64,000 nucleotides of DNA, taken from contig JAOCZO010000001.1 of NCBI GenBank assembly GCA_026413255.1, positions 186,001-250,000 of the forward strand, read 5' to 3'. Origin of the DNA: Fereydounia khargensis (Eukaryota; Basidiomycota; Ustilaginomycetes; Urocystidales; Fereydouniaceae). Made by a program: the position numbers and the translations under genes. The notes under the pieces were generated by a model that made no database searches, was not told the origin of the DNA, and saw nothing but the letters and a program-made list of their open reading frames with translations. Shown piece after piece: positions 43,709 through 53,900 of this stretch. How positions within the stretch are numbered: position 1 is the first letter of the stretch; each line of letters starts with the position of its first letter.

Positions 43709-44209
43709 ATGTAAACTAGGTACCCTACTTTCTTCTCTGTCTCTCTCTCGATGAGCGGCATGTGATTTCAGAGAATTGCGCTTTCCTTTCGCTCGTTTGC
43801 ATCAAGTATGTTCGTAGAGTGCTGCGTGATCCAGATCCAACTGCCTCTCGTTGGAGCTACATGTCTCGAACCCATTCCATTTCAAGCACAGGCTACCACA
43901 GCATTGGGTCGCTACATTCAAGACGGATATCCTTTGCTTCTCGTCCGAATGTTGGACAAATAAGCGCTTCTGATGCATAGAATTTGGCCAGCCGGAGGGT
44001 CAATTTGGACTGCATTCTTCCTCCCCTCGAATGCCACCAGGATTCGCTTCCAACAGTTGCACCCGAATGCACCGAAGCTTGAAAGAACGAGTTGAGGCAA
44101 TGCTAGAGAGTTGAGGAACCTTTATCAATTCTGGTGTAGACGCGAGTGTGTGCGAGAGAGAAGGTTACAAGGTAGTTGGGTTTACTGGGTGGGGTCATAG
44201 GGAGTGAGC
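43709..44209. other. Convergent 3' region
   Basis: 501 nt between two stops. Nothing beyond presumed 3' UTRs. Confidence 0.6.
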
Positions 44210-44531
44210 CTAGGAGCTCTCAGAGCGACGTTCCCTGTTCTGGAGGATCTGTTCCTTCTTGTGCGCAATGAGCTCGTTTTGTCGTCCCTCGAGGCCGTGG
44301 AAGTAGTATCCGAGGGCACCGAAAGCGGTCATGGCCATGGCGTGGCCTCCGAGGTCTAAGCATCACGGGCAAGTCAAGCCGTGTCAGTGCACCATTGACA
44401 AAAGAGTGTAATGGTGAGATTGAAGCCTTGCACTTACTGTCGAGAATGTTCCTCTTTTGGAGACCAAGGGCGTAGCAACGGGTGAGGAAACCCAGCCCAG
44501 CGTAACCGAGAACACTTGCTGCAACGCTCAT
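44210..44531 (-). CDS. Small 79-aa membrane-type protein, probably mitochondrial
   Basis: Exons 44438-44531 and 44210-44355 (minus), intron 44356-44437 (GTAAGT, CTTAG); the junction gives KRNILD-NLGGHAMAMT. Two hydrophobic helices are visible: VAASVLGYAGLGFLTRCYAL (residues 3-22) and HAMAMTAFGALGYYFHGL (36-53). A charged amphipathic tail follows (GRQNELIAHKKEQILQNRER). The layout, with short loop, Gly-rich helices and Arg/Lys/Gln-rich C-terminus, recalls small accessory subunits of mitochondrial inner-membrane complexes in fungi, such as complex I. I cannot name the family with confidence. The unspliced frame yields a 103-aa Arg/Pro-rich nonsense tail, so splicing is essential to see the gene. 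Confidence 0.75.
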
Positions 44532-44937
44532 GATGTGATGTCAATGTCGGTATCCGTCGTGACTGTTGGCGGCGTGAAGTGGAAGCGCTAATGGAGATGG
44601 TGATGACTGAATAATCTCTCCCGCCCCGTCACTCACTCTCCGCTTCTGGATTTGCGCGCGTCACGTGGTCATTTTCTCCCGTACGATATGGACATCCCCC
44701 TTTGGACGCCCGACTCGACCTACTGGTTTGCCTATTGCTTTGAGCATGAACACAGACAGAAACATCAATGGCGTGGAATGAAGGCTTCACACACGGTTAG
44801 GGAAACGATAATTATGATATGTTACAACAGATAGATAAGACTGGCATCGCATCCGACCTCGGAAAGGAGCGGAGCGGAGAGGTATACACTCGATGGAAAT
44901 CCAGAGAGGAGAGGGGCTCAATCTGTGGGCAGGAATC
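44532..44937. other. Intergenic spacer
   Basis: 406 nt: promoter of the small membrane protein gene is expected on the 44.5-kb side, and the ERI1-like 3' flank on the other. No motif recognised. Confidence 0.5.
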
Positions 44938-46413
44938 CTACTGAGCTGGGACTGGGACTGGAGTTGCGCGATTTGCGCTTGATACTGCAGCCGGTGCCGT
45001 AGAAGGAGTCGAGGTTGTAGCTTGGACCTCATCTGTGGCCGATACTGCGTCGTCCTCAGGAGGGAACTTCCACTGCACCGAGCCAGCTTTGAGGCCCATG
45101 AACCTCCACCGTTTCTCGACGCGATCCGTGCGAGTGTTTGGCAATAGACACTCCCTTTCCATCTTTCTGGCTTTGTCGGCGGCTGCTTTGATTTCAGCGG
45201 GATTTTGAGGCGTCTTTGCCCCGTCGTCGGTGCTGCTATCCGGCGCGTTGCGAATAAAGAGAATGTGCTGGCCATTGGCCATCGCCCGCGTCCTTCGGCC
45301 CAGCTCAATCACCAATCGGGCCACGTTGCGCGTGTCGTCGAGACCGCAGTGCTCACGGCCCTCAAACGCCCCAAGTCCGAGAAGCTCAAGAAGCCCCTTG
45401 AGTGACAGGTCTTGCTTGGTCAAGCCAGTCGGCGATCCGGATCGGGCCGCACCAATGAGGCCCGAGGGAGCTGACGCTGACTTGACGACTTGGAAACCAT
45501 CGTCGCCCCCAAACGCAATCTTTTCCGCAGCGGCATGCGCAGCCTGGGCTTCCTTGACTGATTTGGCAACGATATTGCGTTCCCAATCGTACAGAGCCGT
45601 AATTGAGCGGCGCACGTCGATGAGCGGCCCGCGGAGGAAGAAGGGCGGCGCGCCGTGGTGCGGGTCGTCCTTGTGACCGGCAACCCAACATTGTTTGATG
45701 ACGAAATCACGCAAGTCAGCAGGACCATGAGTTACCCAAGCCACGCCTGCTCGAAGGCGTCGGTCGTACATGCGGGCCGGACCATTTTCGCCTTGTGACT
45801 TGAGCTTAAGCAGCCCGTGTCTCTTGAGAAAGTCGTAGAATGCGAGAACAACCTCATTCCACACTGGGGCAGCGTCCACTTGTTCTTGGGTGATACCCGT
45901 CAGTTCGCGACAGAATTGGCTGAGGTTCGGCCGCCAAGTAGGTCGAACGTACGACTGGAAGGTGTCGCGAATCTCGAGCTGCTGACCATCTTTGCTCCAC
46001 TGCAAGAGTACGACAGGGAACTCGATGATCTCGTTGGGGTAGTCGTAGTTGGTGATCTTGGCTGAGAAAAAGGCGCCGGGTGAATTGGGAGGAGGGCCAG
46101 CAGAGTCGAATCCGTACTTGCGATTGCGCTCACAAGTGGCCTCAACATCGAGGACAAGGAAAGAGTCGTACTCGGGCTGCCATTCGATTGGCTCTGATGG
46201 GGTCTGTTGGTTGGCTGCCTGGGTTCGGTTGCCGAAGATGGCACGGCCGCGTTTGAGACGCTGGCGAAGTTCTGGTTTGAGGCCTTTGGTGTTGAGACCG
46301 AGCTGCTGGAGCTCGTGGCGAAGCTCTTCGACCGAAAGTGCCGCGGACATGGGCAAATCGGGAAAGCGGATGGGAGGGAGGAGTTGAGGGGTTGCGAAGC
46401 GCGGAAATGACAT
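44938..46413 (-). CDS. ERI1-like 3'-5' exoribonuclease with N-terminal SAP domain
   Basis: Single exon, 491 aa. The SAP motif is at about 25-57 (LSVEELRHELQQLGLNTKGL). A DEDDh exonuclease domain spans about 82-395. Exo I is FLVLDVEATCE (Asp89, Glu91). Exo II lies in the THGPADLRDFV region (conserved Asp). Exo III is REHCGLDDTRNVARLV with the His and Asp of the DEDDh set. ELTGITQEQVD is also typical. All acidic residues for two-metal catalysis appear present. ERI1 proteins trim 3' ends of 5.8S rRNA, histone mRNA and small RNAs. The C-terminal 90 residues are Ala/Thr/Ser-rich and include a conserved-looking RWRFMGLKAGSVQWKFPP. Cellular substrate here is inferred, not shown. Some smut lineages are known to lack RNAi, so an rRNA role may be primary. 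Confidence 0.9.
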   Translation of the reverse strand: MSFPRFATPQLLPPIRFPDLPMSAALSVEELRHELQQLGLNTKGLKPELRQRLKRGRAIFGNRTQAANQQTPSEPIEWQPEYDSFLVLDVEATCERNRKYGFDSAGPPPNSPGAFFSAKITNYDYPNEIIEFPVVLLQWSKDGQQLEIRDTFQSYVRPTWRPNLSQFCRELTGITQEQVDAAPVWNEVVLAFYDFLKRHGLLKLKSQGENGPARMYDRRLRAGVAWVTHGPADLRDFVIKQCWVAGHKDDPHHGAPPFFLRGPLIDVRRSITALYDWERNIVAKSVKEAQAAHAAAEKIAFGGDDGFQVVKSASAPSGLIGAARSGSPTGLTKQDLSLKGLLELLGLGAFEGREHCGLDDTRNVARLVIELGRRTRAMANGQHILFIRNAPDSSTDDGAKTPQNPAEIKAAADKARKMERECLLPNTRTDRVEKRWRFMGLKAGSVQWKFPPEDDAVSATDEVQATTSTPSTAPAAVSSANRATPVPVPAQ

Positions 46414-47287
46414 CTAGAGGTGTGAGAGTGGGTGATTGAGAGAAAGATGTTGCCCTTGATGTCGTTTGCGAAAGCTGTCAATCTAGAAAAGCTGAGCTGA
46501 TCGATTGATAGAGAACAGACAACAGGGGCAAAATGAGGGGGACAGCAGAAAGGGAGATTATATGCCTCGGAGGAAGCCCGGGGGGAACCCAAAGCAGCGG
46601 AGGAAGAGGCTGCTCCTCCCTGGCTGGACCTATGCGGGGAGAGGAAACGAGACGAGACGAGGGATGGTGCGTGCGTGATAGAGGTAGGAAAGAAAGGATG
46701 AGACCAAGACAGGTAGAGACCAAAACGCAAAAGACAGAGGTCTTAGCACTCGCCGCACATGGCACTTGCCAGTGGAGGTGTCGCATGGTATTCAAGAGCG
46801 TGCTTTAGGGTGTGCCCGGGAGATATGCGAAGACATGCGAGCACATGCAGAGACAGAGAAAGGATTCAGAGCCGAAACTTGGACCAGAGGGCTCGATAGG
46901 GCGAGACAAGACGCCATTGAGGCTGCCCAGCTCGATTGCTGGTCAATCAATCCACTCCGGCTTTTCTTGTTTCTGTTTCCCATTCTATTTTTTGAATTGA
47001 TAAAACAGAATGACCCTCTGCGACTGCAACTGCATTAAATTCAGTTTCCCCCCTCTTCTTCTGCCAGTCACGGAACTCGGAGACGGACACGATTTTTGGC
47101 ATTCGGTACAGCGCGTGCGTGAGTGGGGCTGCAACTCGACTCAGCCCTTGTTGCTTCTCGTGTCAACAGCCGAGTCGGGCTTCTCTACACCTTTCTCTTC
47201 ATCCACCATTGCCACCCGACGGCAAGATACGAAGGCGCTTCGCATCACTTTCTCTCTGCCATTACTGCTAGCAGCTCCCTCTTCAGA
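46414..47287. promoter_or_regulatory. Divergent upstream region, ERI1-like (minus) / SLT11 (plus)
   Basis: 874 nt, no supportable gene. G/A-rich on the plus strand next to the ERI1-like gene (GAAACGAGACGAGACGAG), which is C/T-rich in that gene's sense, and C/T-rich before the SLT11 ATG. Confidence 0.55.
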
Positions 47288-48468
47288 ATGGTAGGTCCCA
47301 TCCAGCTCTTCTCAGCACGGATAAGCGACTGACACACCTCGTACCTAACCTTGCACGTCTCTCAAACAGGCCGACACAGAGATTGAAGAGACTCCGATCC
47401 TCTGCGAGACTTGTCTCGGGCCGAACCCATACGTGCGCATGTCAAAGCTGCCACGGGGTGCTGCATGTAAAGTGAGTATTCGCACTCGTCAAGCCATGGC
47501 TGATTTGACAGCGGACTTGCACAGGCTCGGGCTGACTTTACCCTGTTTGGTGATCTTTGCGATCTCTCTAGGTATGTACGCGACCATTCACCGTCTTTCG
47601 CTGGAACCCTGGTGCTGGAATGCGCTTCAAAAAGACGGAGATCTGCACCACCTGTGCCAAGGTGAAGAACGTTTGTCAGACGTGCATCCTCGACTTGCAA
47701 TACGGCCTCCCCGTTCAGGTGCGCGATACGGCCCTCAACATCAAGCAGAACGGCCCCACTTCCGACATCAACCGCGAGTACTTCTACGACCAAATGGATA
47801 AGAAGCTTGAAGGTCCTACAAGCCTGATCGAGTCGTCTGCTGGTCCATCCAACCGCGCTGGCCAAGAGCTCCTCAAGAAGATGGCCAGGACCGATCCTGG
47901 ATACAAGCGCAACCGAGCTCATCTGTGCTCGTTCTACGCCAAGGGAGCCTGTAACAGGGGAGACGCCTGTCCTTTCCGACACGAACTTCCCGTCAACAAT
48001 GAGATGAGCAAGCAAAACATTGTCGACCGATTCCATGGACGGAATGATCCTGTGGCCAAGAAGATGCTCAGTGCCCACGCCGGTGCCCAAGGGCTAACAC
48101 CACCCGAAGACAAGTCAGTGGTATCCTTATTCCTCTCATCGCTGCCGCCCACAGTAACAGAGGATGAGATTCGCACATTCTTCATCACCTCGGTGCCAAC
48201 ATTGCAACCACACCAAATCAAGTCAATCACGCTCGTCTCGGCGTCCAAATGTGCCTTTGTCAACTTTACCTCTCGTCAGGCGGCCGAGGCAGCGGCCGAG
48301 CGTTGCTCTATCAAGGTAGAGCTTGGCGGGCAGCAGGTGCGAGTGAGCTGGGGGCGAAGCCGTAAGGGAAAGAAACCCGCATCGGCGGGTGCGGACGCTG
48401 GTGCGGGGGCGAGAACGGAACCGGAAACCACGGTGGAGAAGGCGTCAGACGTTGGCGTCGAGTCTTGA
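47288..48468 (+). CDS. SLT11: Pre-mRNA splicing factor SLT11/ECM2 (RBM22, Cwf5)
   Basis: Exons 47288-47290, 47370-47471 and 47572-48468. The first coding exon is only the ATG, cut by GTAGGT; the second gives ADTEIEETPILCETCLGPNP, and AACK-VCTRPFTVFRW joins the third. The product is 333 aa. An N-terminal zinc-ribbon cluster comprises CETC, CKVC, CTTC and CQTC (about 14-78). A CCCH zinc finger follows at about 160-186 (CSFYAKGACNRGDACPFRH). An RRM lies at about 225-300 (VSLFLSSLPPTVTEDEI, SKCAFVNFTSRQAAEAAAE). In the activated spliceosome the RBM22 homologue contacts U6 snRNA and the intron near the catalytic centre (NTC-related complex). Spacing matches the family; the C-terminus is Ala/Gly/Glu-rich. 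Confidence 0.93.
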
Positions 48469-48854
48469 TTTTGGGCCATGTCTGTCGCAGACACCTGATC
48501 TCACAGTAACGTGCTTGTCACATGTACCATTTATCATCCATGCAATCCTCAAAAGACATTCTCACTCGCAGTCTTACGAACTCTTTGCGGTCTGGCTGGA
48601 TTGTTGGATGGTTATACTGTGTGCCGTTCGTTGTCTGTCGCTGCGGAACGCGTCGCGTGGCTAGTCTGGGTGCGGAAAGGGGCAGGCACGGGGGCGGGTG
48701 GGAAGAAAGTGTTGGTTCGGGGGAGCGGCGGGAACTGCGCAGACACTCTACGCGACACGTCTCTGACGTCTAACTTACCCAATCCAACTTCGCTTGGTTG
48801 GTTTCATTCAACGCACGCACATCCACCACCACTCCACCGACGACGACCGCGAAG
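48469..48854. promoter_or_regulatory. Upstream region of CMR1
   Basis: 386 nt between two plus-strand genes; GGGGGCGGGTGGG-type G-rich patch near 48688-48705. No gene. Confidence 0.5.
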
Positions 48855-50842
48855 ATGGCCGAAGAGACAGACTACGAGCAGGAGCGCCTGCGCAATATTC
48901 GTGAGAATGAAAAGCTTATGCGTGAGCTAGGCGTGATGGGTGGTTCCAGTGCGATAGGTGGGCCTCCGCGTCCTAAGAAGGCGGCTGCAACCACGAGACG
49001 AGCAAAGCCGGCGACGCCCAAGAAAGATCTCACGCCAAAGCGTATCATGCCCACTCGCTCGAGCGCCAGGTTGGCTGGGCACGAGGCAGATAGTGAGGTG
49101 CTCAAACGCAAGTACGAGGTGAGTCGAGCTGGATTCTCCATTGCCCTGCTCTGCTCTGTGGGTCTCAAGCTGACGGTCTCGGTCTCTGTCTCTAGGAGGA
49201 AGCGGAAGAGGCTAGAAAAGTGGCCGAGGCGGCGAAGCGAGCCCGCCACGGCCAGTTTGATCTGTCCGGTATGACCGGTGGAGAGCTTGAAATCGAGCAC
49301 ATCCAGAAGCTAGAGGCCACACTCCAGGCGTTGGCGACAAACAACGCCGACGTGGTGCATGTGGAGGACGAGAAGAAACACCATTCCCAGGACCGCAAGG
49401 AACTCGAGCAGCTGCTCAACCGTATGACGCTGCGTAGTGTTGCCAAAGTCACTCCCAAGCGCGTCTACTCAATGGCGTACCATTCGTCTACGGAAAAGAA
49501 CATGGTCTTTGTTGGCGACAAGGAGGGTATGATTGGGTTATGGGATGCATCGGCGCCCACTGTCAAAGAGGAGACTGGAGACGACGAGGACGAGGACGGG
49601 GACGCCGTGGACAGCACGATGCCGGAGGGCCAGACTTGGTCTCTGCAAGTGCATGGGAAGAGCCCGGTGACGTGTCTCAAGCTGGATCCAGTGTCGTCGA
49701 ATTCGCTCTACTCGAGTTCGTATGATGCCACGATTCGAAAGCTGGATCTGGGTACGTCGAAGAGCGATGAGGTATGGGCGGGGGAGGACGATGTGTTGCT
49801 GTCGATCTTTGACATCCTGTCGCCGGCCACCCATGCTGCTGCTTTTACGGATACGCCTAGTCCATCGCTGGATGAGCGGAGTATCTGGATCGCCGACCAT
49901 CGCGGTGGACTTTTACACGTTGACTTGCGCGAGTCGAGGCGACGCACGGCACGGCGCTGGCAGGTGTGTGAGAAGAAGATCGGCGCCATGTCGCTCAACC
50001 GGGCTCAGCCGCACTGCATCGCCACCGCCTCGCTAGACCAGCACGTGCGTCTGTTCGACGTACGTGCACTCTCCACGCTCAAGCAGACCGACTCGGCTCC
50101 GTACAACTACAAGGCCGTTGATCCGGACGACCTCGAGAGCGTGCAGGCCAAGGCCCAGTTTGCGGCTCACCAGGCCCGTCTCGCTTGCACGAGCGTCGAC
50201 TTTAGCCCCCGCGGAGACCAGCTCGTCGGCGTGAGCTACGACGATATGGTCAAGGTTTGGAACTTGCAGCCTTCCTGGCTACACTCGCGATATGCACCGA
50301 GCACCCCATCGGCGTCGCCCCGCAAGTCCCGTGGCAACGGTCTCTCTCGCTGGTTCAAGGTCAAGAAGGAAGAGGAGGAAACGGTCATTGAAGCGGAAGC
50401 GCCTCAAGATATCCTTGCTGAACCAGTCAAGATCCCCCACAACAACCAGACCGGGTACGCTCGTTCCTCACACCTCCCTCTTATCGCGATATGAAGAACG
50501 ATACTGACTTTCACCAAACAGAAAATGGCTCACGCTCTTCCGAGCAAGATGGCATCAAAATCCAAATGTCGAGCCCCACTTTACTGTATGTACTCCTTGG
50601 CCGCTCTCACCCTTTCAGAGGGAAACGAGAATGGTACTGACACTTGACATGCACTCTAGATTGGAAGCATGACACGCCGCGCCGAGATCTACAGCGCTGA
50701 CGGTACGCTCCTGCGCACCCTGTACGATGAGGACAACGTCACTGCCGTACCAGCCGTGACTGCAACCCACCCGATTCTCCCAGGTAGACTGGCAACTGGA
50801 AACGCTTCGGGTCGGTGCACATGGTGGTCAGCCGATCCTTAA
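48855..50842 (+). CDS. CMR1: WD40 DNA damage-binding protein CMR1 (WDR76-like)
   Basis: Exons 48855-49118, 49196-50454, 50522-50585 and 50660-50842; junctions read KRKYE-EEAEEAR, NNQTG-KWLTLFRARW and PHFT-IGSMTRRAEIY. The product is 589 aa. The N-terminus (YEQERLRNIRENEKLMRELG, then RSSARLAG) is the family signature. A predicted beta-propeller from about residue 165 has repeats such as SLYSSSYDATIRKLDL, SIWIADHRGGLLHVDLR, CIATASLDQHVRLFDVR and QLVGVSYDDMVKVWNL. The final blade, with the WHQNPN and GSMTRRAEIYS motifs, is split over the last two exons. Cmr1 binds UV-damaged DNA in yeast and joins a nuclear protein-quality compartment under replication stress. An acidic insert (EETGDDEDEDGD) sits between the first blades. 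Confidence 0.93.
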
Positions 50843-50988
50843 GGCTTGAAAGTAGTACACTGTAAACATAAAGGGTTTCTCGTTCTGGCAGAATAGACAG
50901 CTAAGTAGTAGTACAACATGGTAATCTCCAACCTCAAGAAATGGGTGAGGCAAAACACAGCATCCGCGTTTTCCATAGGGTGGGGTAT

Positions 50989-53900
50989 TCAGGTGGGCAC
51001 AAGGTAGCCGACGTCGTGGAAGTCTAATTGTCCTGCCGACTGAGGGTGGAGGATAAAGTCGAGGATGCGTAGCGGAGTTTCCAGTAGTGAGAGCGAGATA
51101 CGAACGAGCGTGCGTGGCAACGCGGCAAGAGGCTCGTGGTGGACTGATGTTGGACTGCCCACTCGTGGTGATGGTGTCGAGAAAAAGGGGATGCCCGTGC
51201 CGAGAGACTCGGTAGGTCGGTAGATGGCAGGGAAGAATGGGTCCGTGTATACCGTCTGGAACAGATGCTCGGCTCGTGCCTGTGCAGCTTGTAGCATCAG
51301 CCACATGACAACTACCTGGAACACGACTAGCACGATCATCGACAGTCGGCTAGGGGCGGCTAGTCGCTCTTCTGCTTTGCCAGGGTACGCGCTCAGCCTT
51401 GAACCGAAACTGGACACCAGCTCAGCAAGCTTGCCTCGCAGACCCTCGATCTGACCCACGAACTTTGTTTCGGCCTGTTCTAGCTCTCGTCGATCTGGAA
51501 GGCTGATTTGCGCAGGGTCGACTCGGGGCTTTGCCTCCGTCTCAGATGCCACAACAACAGCGGCCGACTGCTGCACTGCATTTGCGTCTGCCTTGACGCC
51601 ACCAGCCTGCGTGCTCTTGAGTGTGGCAAGAATCTGACCCACAGTCGTCAAGACCGAGTCGTCCGGGTTTGCGACGGGCTTTGAAAAAGGAACAGCATTA
51701 CTGAGCTCTGCGAACGACCTCGGCGGCGTCGACTCGCGTGGGATGCCTCGGCGCGAGCTAATGAGACTCAGGTCGGTATCTGAGGAGCCAAGGTGGCTGT
51801 TCTCCGGAGTTTCCAGGCTCAGGCTACGTTCGACTTGTTCTTCCTCGTCTTGCTCTTCCTCATCCTCCTCAATGGAAGGTTCAGACAGTTGAAGTTCGGC
51901 CGATGGTGATCGCACCATTGAATGGAATTTGTTCGAGCTTGGCGCACGAGGGGATAGACTCAAGGGACTTGACGAGACCGACGGAGTGCGAGACAATGGC
52001 GGACTAACAGCCCGCGCCGCTGAGTTCCACGGATTTGCTGTTTTGGAGAAATCAGGCCGTGTCGCTCTCGACGGACGAATGACATGGCGAGAGACTGACG
52101 GCGAGGCTTGCGTAGGCGTCGGGATGTATGCGCCAGGGAGCCGCACGCTGAAGCTTTGTGGTGTAGCTGGAGTGACAGGCATTACGGTCTGCTTCTCCTC
52201 TTCCGGTTGCACTTGCTCACCGAGGCGCAAGGCACGCTCGACGGGGGCGAGAGAGATCTGAGTTGGTGGATGTGAGCCTGCGTCACTGTCATCAGAGGCG
52301 GATGAGTCTGTCGGCTGCTTGTTGACAACGCGCAGACTTTGTGTTGGCTCGAGCGCGGACTCGTCCAGGCTTCCGTCTTCATCTGGTCCGGATCCCGAAT
52401 CGGAGCGATACTCGGGCTTAGGACTGAATCTCACGCTCCTTCGTTTCTGCCCATTTTCTGGAGTCTCGCCCTTTCGCACTAAGATTGGGGTCGTTGCAGG
52501 CGGACGAGGTGTGCTCTCCGTCGCCGGGTCAGAGGATGCACCTGCACGTGGTGTGCTAGGGTCAAGCGCACGCTGCATCGCCTGGGCAGCAGCGCTCCCC
52601 GACTGTGCAGGCAAGTTTGTACTGATGCTCACCACAGAGGTACGCTGCCGGCGATGAGCATTTTTTCGAGGTGATGAGGCTGGGCTTGAAAAGGCGGAAG
52701 AGCTGCGCAGAGGAGAGGACACACTGCTAGAGCTTGTTGCCGGTGACGGAAGCGCTGGGAAGGTAAAGCCGCTCGAGATCTCGGGCGTCTGCAACAGTTG
52801 ATTTGGACCCGCATTCGGGCTCGTCTGTCTTTGCTCTTCGTCCTCGTGTTCGTGGAAAGAGGCAGCATTGGTCTTTTGATCATGCTCCTCGGTGGGCAGA
52901 TCCTCCATGAAAGGAATCGACAGACCCACGGGCTTGGACCCACTCTGCTCAAACCTGTCCTCCCCCGTCTCAGGTTCCGAGTCACTTTGTGTAGTACGGC
53001 CGCGAGGATGAACACGCGCCGTCCCCGTGGAGCTCTCCTGATTTGTGATTGTGGGTGTAGTGGCGTTGAAGCGGTCGAATCGGGTGCGCTCGAGCCTAGC
53101 CATGGCCCGAGACTGAGCTGAAAGCTCGTCTTCCTCGCTCTCGGTGGTTTCCTTCTCGGGCTCATTCACTGTCTGAATCTCCTCAGATGCCGGCTGTTCT
53201 TGCCGAAAGCTTGGCCCCTCTTGCTCGCCGTGGCTGGTTCGACGCCTGTGCCATCCGAGAGCTCTGGCTGCCCTCTCTCGTTCGCGTTGAGCCCTCTTCT
53301 CCTCCTGGAGTCTCTTCTCTTCTTGTGCTCGGCGCTCACGCTCCTCTTGCATCTTTTCAAAGATGGCAGCAATGCTTCTGCGGTGAGCAGCATACTTGCC
53401 TGCAGACGGCGGGGCACTCTGCGGCATATTGTCAAGGTCGTCGTCGCGGTCAGTGATCCTTTTCGTGGGTGTGCGGCGGCTAGCAGAGAAGGATGCACTT
53501 CCAGTTGGGTATGACCCTCTGTCGCCTGGGATCGGGGAAGACGCGGATCGTAAAGGGGAATCATGCGTGGCTGCCATTGCGGGCACTGGCCCGTCTGAAT
53601 GGACAGTGTCGTGTTTAGGACTGCCGCGGTCTGGTCTCCGTGCCCAGTTACCAAGTAGGCGGGTGCGGGACGAAGAGAGTGCGGATTCTTCTTGCTCAAG
53701 GTCAGACGCAAGCTCAGGGGACCTGTGGAAGAGCGAAAGACGGCTCATGTTGACAGACTTTCTTGGGCTTCGTGATTCAACAGTGTTGTCTCGTGATGAG
53801 GAGTCTGACTTGGGAATGAGGACTGGGTCGTTGACAATGTCTCGACCACTCCAGCCATCCATGCTTGATCGCCGCGGGGAGGATGACGAGTTGTGTGTGC

